Shown: positions 5,799-7,646 of the stretch, one piece after another
Layout of the letters: each line of letters opens with the position of its first letter
How positions within the stretch are numbered: position 1 is the stretch's first letter
Source of the DNA: an uncultured Lachnospiraceae bacterium
GTDB taxonomy: Bacteria > Bacillota_A > Clostridia > Lachnospirales > Lachnospiraceae
Assembly: GCA_910587495.1 (NCBI GenBank)
Contig: CAJUMT010000009.1
Coordinates: 1-7,646 of the forward strand
Direction: 5' to 3'
DNA: 7,646 nt
The notes under the pieces: model-generated
Seen by the model: the letters and a program-made list of their open reading frames with translations, nothing else
Databases searched by the model: none
Told to the model about the DNA's origin: nothing
Translations under genes and position numbers: made by a program

Positions 5799-5812
5799 TG
5801 GAGGAAATATCG

Positions 5813-7646
5813 ATGTTAAAAAGAAGCATGAAAAGATTTATGGCGGGTTTATTATGCGGCGTGCTGCTGTGCGTGAATACAGGAACGGAGCAGGCCGTAT
5901 ATGCCGCGCCTGCGGCAGAAATCGCAGAGGGATCGGAAGCGGTAAAGCCGGAAGGGCAGGAATCCGTGGAGCCTGCAAAATCCGAAGGGCAGGAACCTGC
6001 GGAGTCTGGGGAGCAGGAACCATCGGAGTCTGAGAAGCAGGAACCCGCAGAATCGGAAGAATCAGGTGCTACAGGTGCGGAAAGCCCGGGAGCATCCGAC
6101 GAGGGGGAAGCACCTGCTTCCGGGGAGGAACCGGAAGAAGAACCCGCAGGGGAGCAGGAAAGCGGCGGCACAAAGGCTGTGGATGACAGCGGGGAAGAAC
6201 TGCCGGATGCTGCAGATACGGCTTCGGAAGAGGCGGCGGGAGATTTTACGATTAATGCAGACGGCGTCCTGACAGCTTATACAGGATCGGATACGGAGAT
6301 TATAATTCCTGATACGGTAACTGCGATCGGAAATGGAGTGTTCTCGGGCAGGACTGATCTGAAAAATGTAGCATTGCCGTACGGATTAACAAAGATTGGT
6401 GATAATGCGTTCAAAGACTGTAGTGCGTTGGAGAGCGTCACGATTCCTGACAGTGTGAAAAGTATTGGAAATAGTGCTTTTTATAATTGCAGCGGCCTGA
6501 GCGGCGATCTGGTAATCCCGGACAGTGTGAATGAAGTCAAAAGCTATGCATTTTATGGGTGCAGCGGGTTTGACGGGACGCTGACGCTCTCGGATGAGAT
6601 GACGGCGGTCGCTAATCATACGTTCAACGGCTGTACCAGGTTTACAGGGATATTAGAGATCCCTGACAGTATAAAGACAGTGGGATACGGCGCGTTTTAT
6701 GATTGTAAAGCAATTTCCGGCGTTGTATTTGGAGCTGGGGTAACCCGTATTTATGTTGATTATAGCAGTAATGCGTTTAAGAATTGTCCCGGCGTGGAGA
6801 CGGTCACATTTTTGGGAAAGGAACCTCCAATTGTTAACAATTCTAACTTATCGACGGTCAGTTACAGCGAGCAGGTTTCCCGCCTTTTTGGCAGCGACGG
6901 CTTTTCCGGCCTTACGACCATTTATGTTCCAGCAGGCAGCTATGGGGTGTATTCGTCGGCTTATGGAGACTTTTTACAGACGAAGACGAGGATAAAAGTA
7001 AAGAACACAGAGGAGTTTATCATTGAAAATCATGTGCTGGTCGCTTACATAGGGGATGATGCGGAGGTGACAGTTCCCGCAGACGTTAAGAAGATCGGGA
7101 ACCATGCATTTTTAAATAACACAACATTAAAAAAAGTTATGCTGCCCGAAGGCCTGACGGAGATTGGGAGATCTGCGTTCCGTGGCTGCACGGTCTTGGA
7201 GAGTGTGAATCTTCCGGACGGAGTGACTGCTATAGGGGATAATGCGTTTTATAATTGCAGCAGTTTGAAAGGGACATATATGCTGTCGGGGGATTCGGAG
7301 ATCCCGGCAGAGACGCGTGTGCTTTCAGAAGATCAGGGGAGTCCGACGTGGACATTCAGGCTGCCAAAGGATTTGGCCGGTCTGGGGAGCTATGCGTTTT
7401 ATAACTGCAGCAGCTTAAACGGCGGTTTGGAGATACCGGATGGTGTAGGAGAAATTAAAGAATATACATTCCATGGCTGCAGCGGCCTGTCCGGGGGGCT
7501 GACGCTTCCGTCCGGGCTGGGCAGTATAGGGGAGTATGCGTTTTCAGGTTGTGAAAAACTTTCAGGTTCGTTGGAGATTCCTGACAGCGTAACCAGTGTA
7601 GGACAGTCTGCATTTTCAGGCTGTAGTGGGTTTAACGGCACGCTGA
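5813..7646 (+). CDS. Secreted BspA-family leucine-rich-repeat surface protein, partial (runs off right edge)
   Basis: The frame is open from the ATG at 5813 to the right edge: 611 codons plus one base, no stop. GGAGGAAA (5800-5807) precedes the ATG by 5 bp. Residues 1-31 form a signal peptide (basic MLKRSMKR, hydrophobic core, likely cleavage VYA-AP); no proper lipobox is present. Residues 32-143 are a low-complexity Glu/Pro/Ser/Ala/Gly linker. From 144 onward come BspA-type (LRR_5) repeats of 23-24 residues with the pattern IPDSVxxIGxxAFxxCSxL. They are arranged in two blocks, each opened by a cap of the form FxIxxxVLxxYxG (144-183 and 399-439). The first block closes with IYVPAGSYGVYSSAYGDF (~369-387). 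BspA-like proteins are cell-surface or secreted factors linked to binding of host or partner cells. The C-terminus, and so any anchor, is outside the window. Its role as adhesin is inference. Confidence 0.92.
   Translation, partial: MLKRSMKRFMAGLLCGVLLCVNTGTEQAVYAAPAAEIAEGSEAVKPEGQESVEPAKSEGQEPAESGEQEPSESEKQEPAESEESGATGAESPGASDEGEAPASGEEPEEEPAGEQESGGTKAVDDSGEELPDAADTASEEAAGDFTINADGVLTAYTGSDTEIIIPDTVTAIGNGVFSGRTDLKNVALPYGLTKIGDNAFKDCSALESVTIPDSVKSIGNSAFYNCSGLSGDLVIPDSVNEVKSYAFYGCSGFDGTLTLSDEMTAVANHTFNGCTRFTGILEIPDSIKTVGYGAFYDCKAISGVVFGAGVTRIYVDYSSNAFKNCPGVETVTFLGKEPPIVNNSNLSTVSYSEQVSRLFGSDGFSGLTTIYVPAGSYGVYSSAYGDFLQTKTRIKVKNTEEFIIENHVLVAYIGDDAEVTVPADVKKIGNHAFLNNTTLKKVMLPEGLTEIGRSAFRGCTVLESVNLPDGVTAIGDNAFYNCSSLKGTYMLSGDSEIPAETRVLSEDQGSPTWTFRLPKDLAGLGSYAFYNCSSLNGGLEIPDGVGEIKEYTFHGCSGLSGGLTLPSGLGSIGEYAFSGCEKLSGSLEIPDSVTSVGQSAFSGCSGFNGTL
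5984..6055 (+). repeat. Three tandem 24-bp repeats in the surface-protein linker
   Basis: Codons 58-81 consist of three units encoding EGQEPAES, GEQEPSES and EKQEPAES. A diverged longer unit (EGQESVEPAKS) lies just before, at 5951-5983. The units are in frame, so gain or loss of a copy changes linker length by eight residues without breaking the protein. Confidence 0.75.
6242..7646 (+). repeat. Leucine-rich-repeat array with near-identical DNA segments
   Basis: About fifteen LRR_5 units are seen from codon 144 to the edge. At DNA level an 18-bp segment recurs: GCGTTTTATAATTGCAGC at 7244-7261, with single-base variants at 6476-6493 and 7394-7411. Two units are irregular: residues 302-328 carry a 3-4 residue insertion, and 486-535 carry a ~26-residue insertion (KGTYMLSGDSEIPAETRVLS onward). 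Confidence 0.8.

Noticed and set aside
5761..6033. Plus-strand frame starting at an ATG just before the surface-protein start
   Set aside because: It is out of frame with the signal peptide and repeats, lacks a ribosome binding site, and gives an Arg/Gly-rich shadow of the linker.
5590..6171. A 193-codon minus-strand open frame rich in Ser, Pro, Ala and Gly
   Set aside because: It is the antisense of the biased Glu/Pro/Ser/Ala linker of the surface protein and the end of the regulator gene. It has no convincing ribosome binding site and its composition mirrors the sense-strand repeats.
7399..7641. Minus-strand 80-codon frame with repeated PLQPENA-like segments
   Set aside because: The apparent repeat is only the reverse reading of the leucine-rich-repeat array.
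1..7646. CRISPR array, transposase, integrase, tRNA or rRNA genes
   Set aside because: No regularly spaced short repeats, transposase motifs, terminal inverted repeats or tRNA-like cloverleaf sequence were seen on either strand.

Overview
The window looks like chromosomal accessory DNA from a gut-type Firmicute, most likely a Lachnospiraceae/Clostridia member. The grounds are strong AGGAGG-type ribosome binding sites, sigma-A style promoters with TATAAT/TATACT -10 boxes, an AgrC/AgrA-like LytTR two-component pair, a Uma2-family nuclease and a BspA-type leucine-rich-repeat surface protein. This placement is inferred from protein families only. I see no rRNA, tRNA, CRISPR array or insertion sequence.

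Left part (1-1900). A tiny membrane peptide gene on the minus strand runs off the left edge. It diverges from a complete microbial-type poly(ADP-ribose) glycohydrolase gene (203-1042, +). That gene converges, with a 15-bp gap, on a Uma2-family endonuclease gene (1058-1612, -) that has its own near-consensus promoter and a perfect palindrome between promoter and start codon. Behind it, on the same strand, lies a 61-residue two-helix membrane protein (1699-1884, -).

Middle (1900-4137). A 231-bp divergent intergenic region carries an extended -10 element for the small membrane protein, a long interrupted inverted repeat, and a near-perfect promoter (TTGATA-17-TATAAT) for an operon of a GHKL sensor kinase and a LytTR response regulator. 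The TTG that would extend the kinase N-terminus is the -35 box of this promoter, so translation very probably starts at the ATG at 2116. No AgrB or AgrD gene is present in the window, so the signal for this pair is unknown.

Right part (4138-7646). A 483-residue regulator with an N-terminal XRE-type helix-turn-helix and an unrecognised large C-terminal region is followed in the same direction by a secreted BspA-like protein. The surface-protein gene is open from 5813 to the right edge (611 codons seen). It has a signal peptide, a Glu/Pro/Ser/Ala-rich linker with 24-bp tandem repeats, and two leucine-rich-repeat blocks. The 103-bp gap between these genes contains a 14-bp perfect direct repeat and RNA arms that could form two competing structures, one of which abuts the Shine-Dalgarno sequence.

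Working picture (inference): an extracellular signal sensed by the kinase/LytTR pair, plus the XRE-type regulator, may control surface or membrane products nearby, namely the BspA-like protein and possibly the 61-residue membrane protein. The glycohydrolase and Uma2 genes look like independent accessory cargo. Nothing here proves a new system. The most uncharacterised pieces are the regulator/leader/surface-protein unit and the divergent kinase promoter region.
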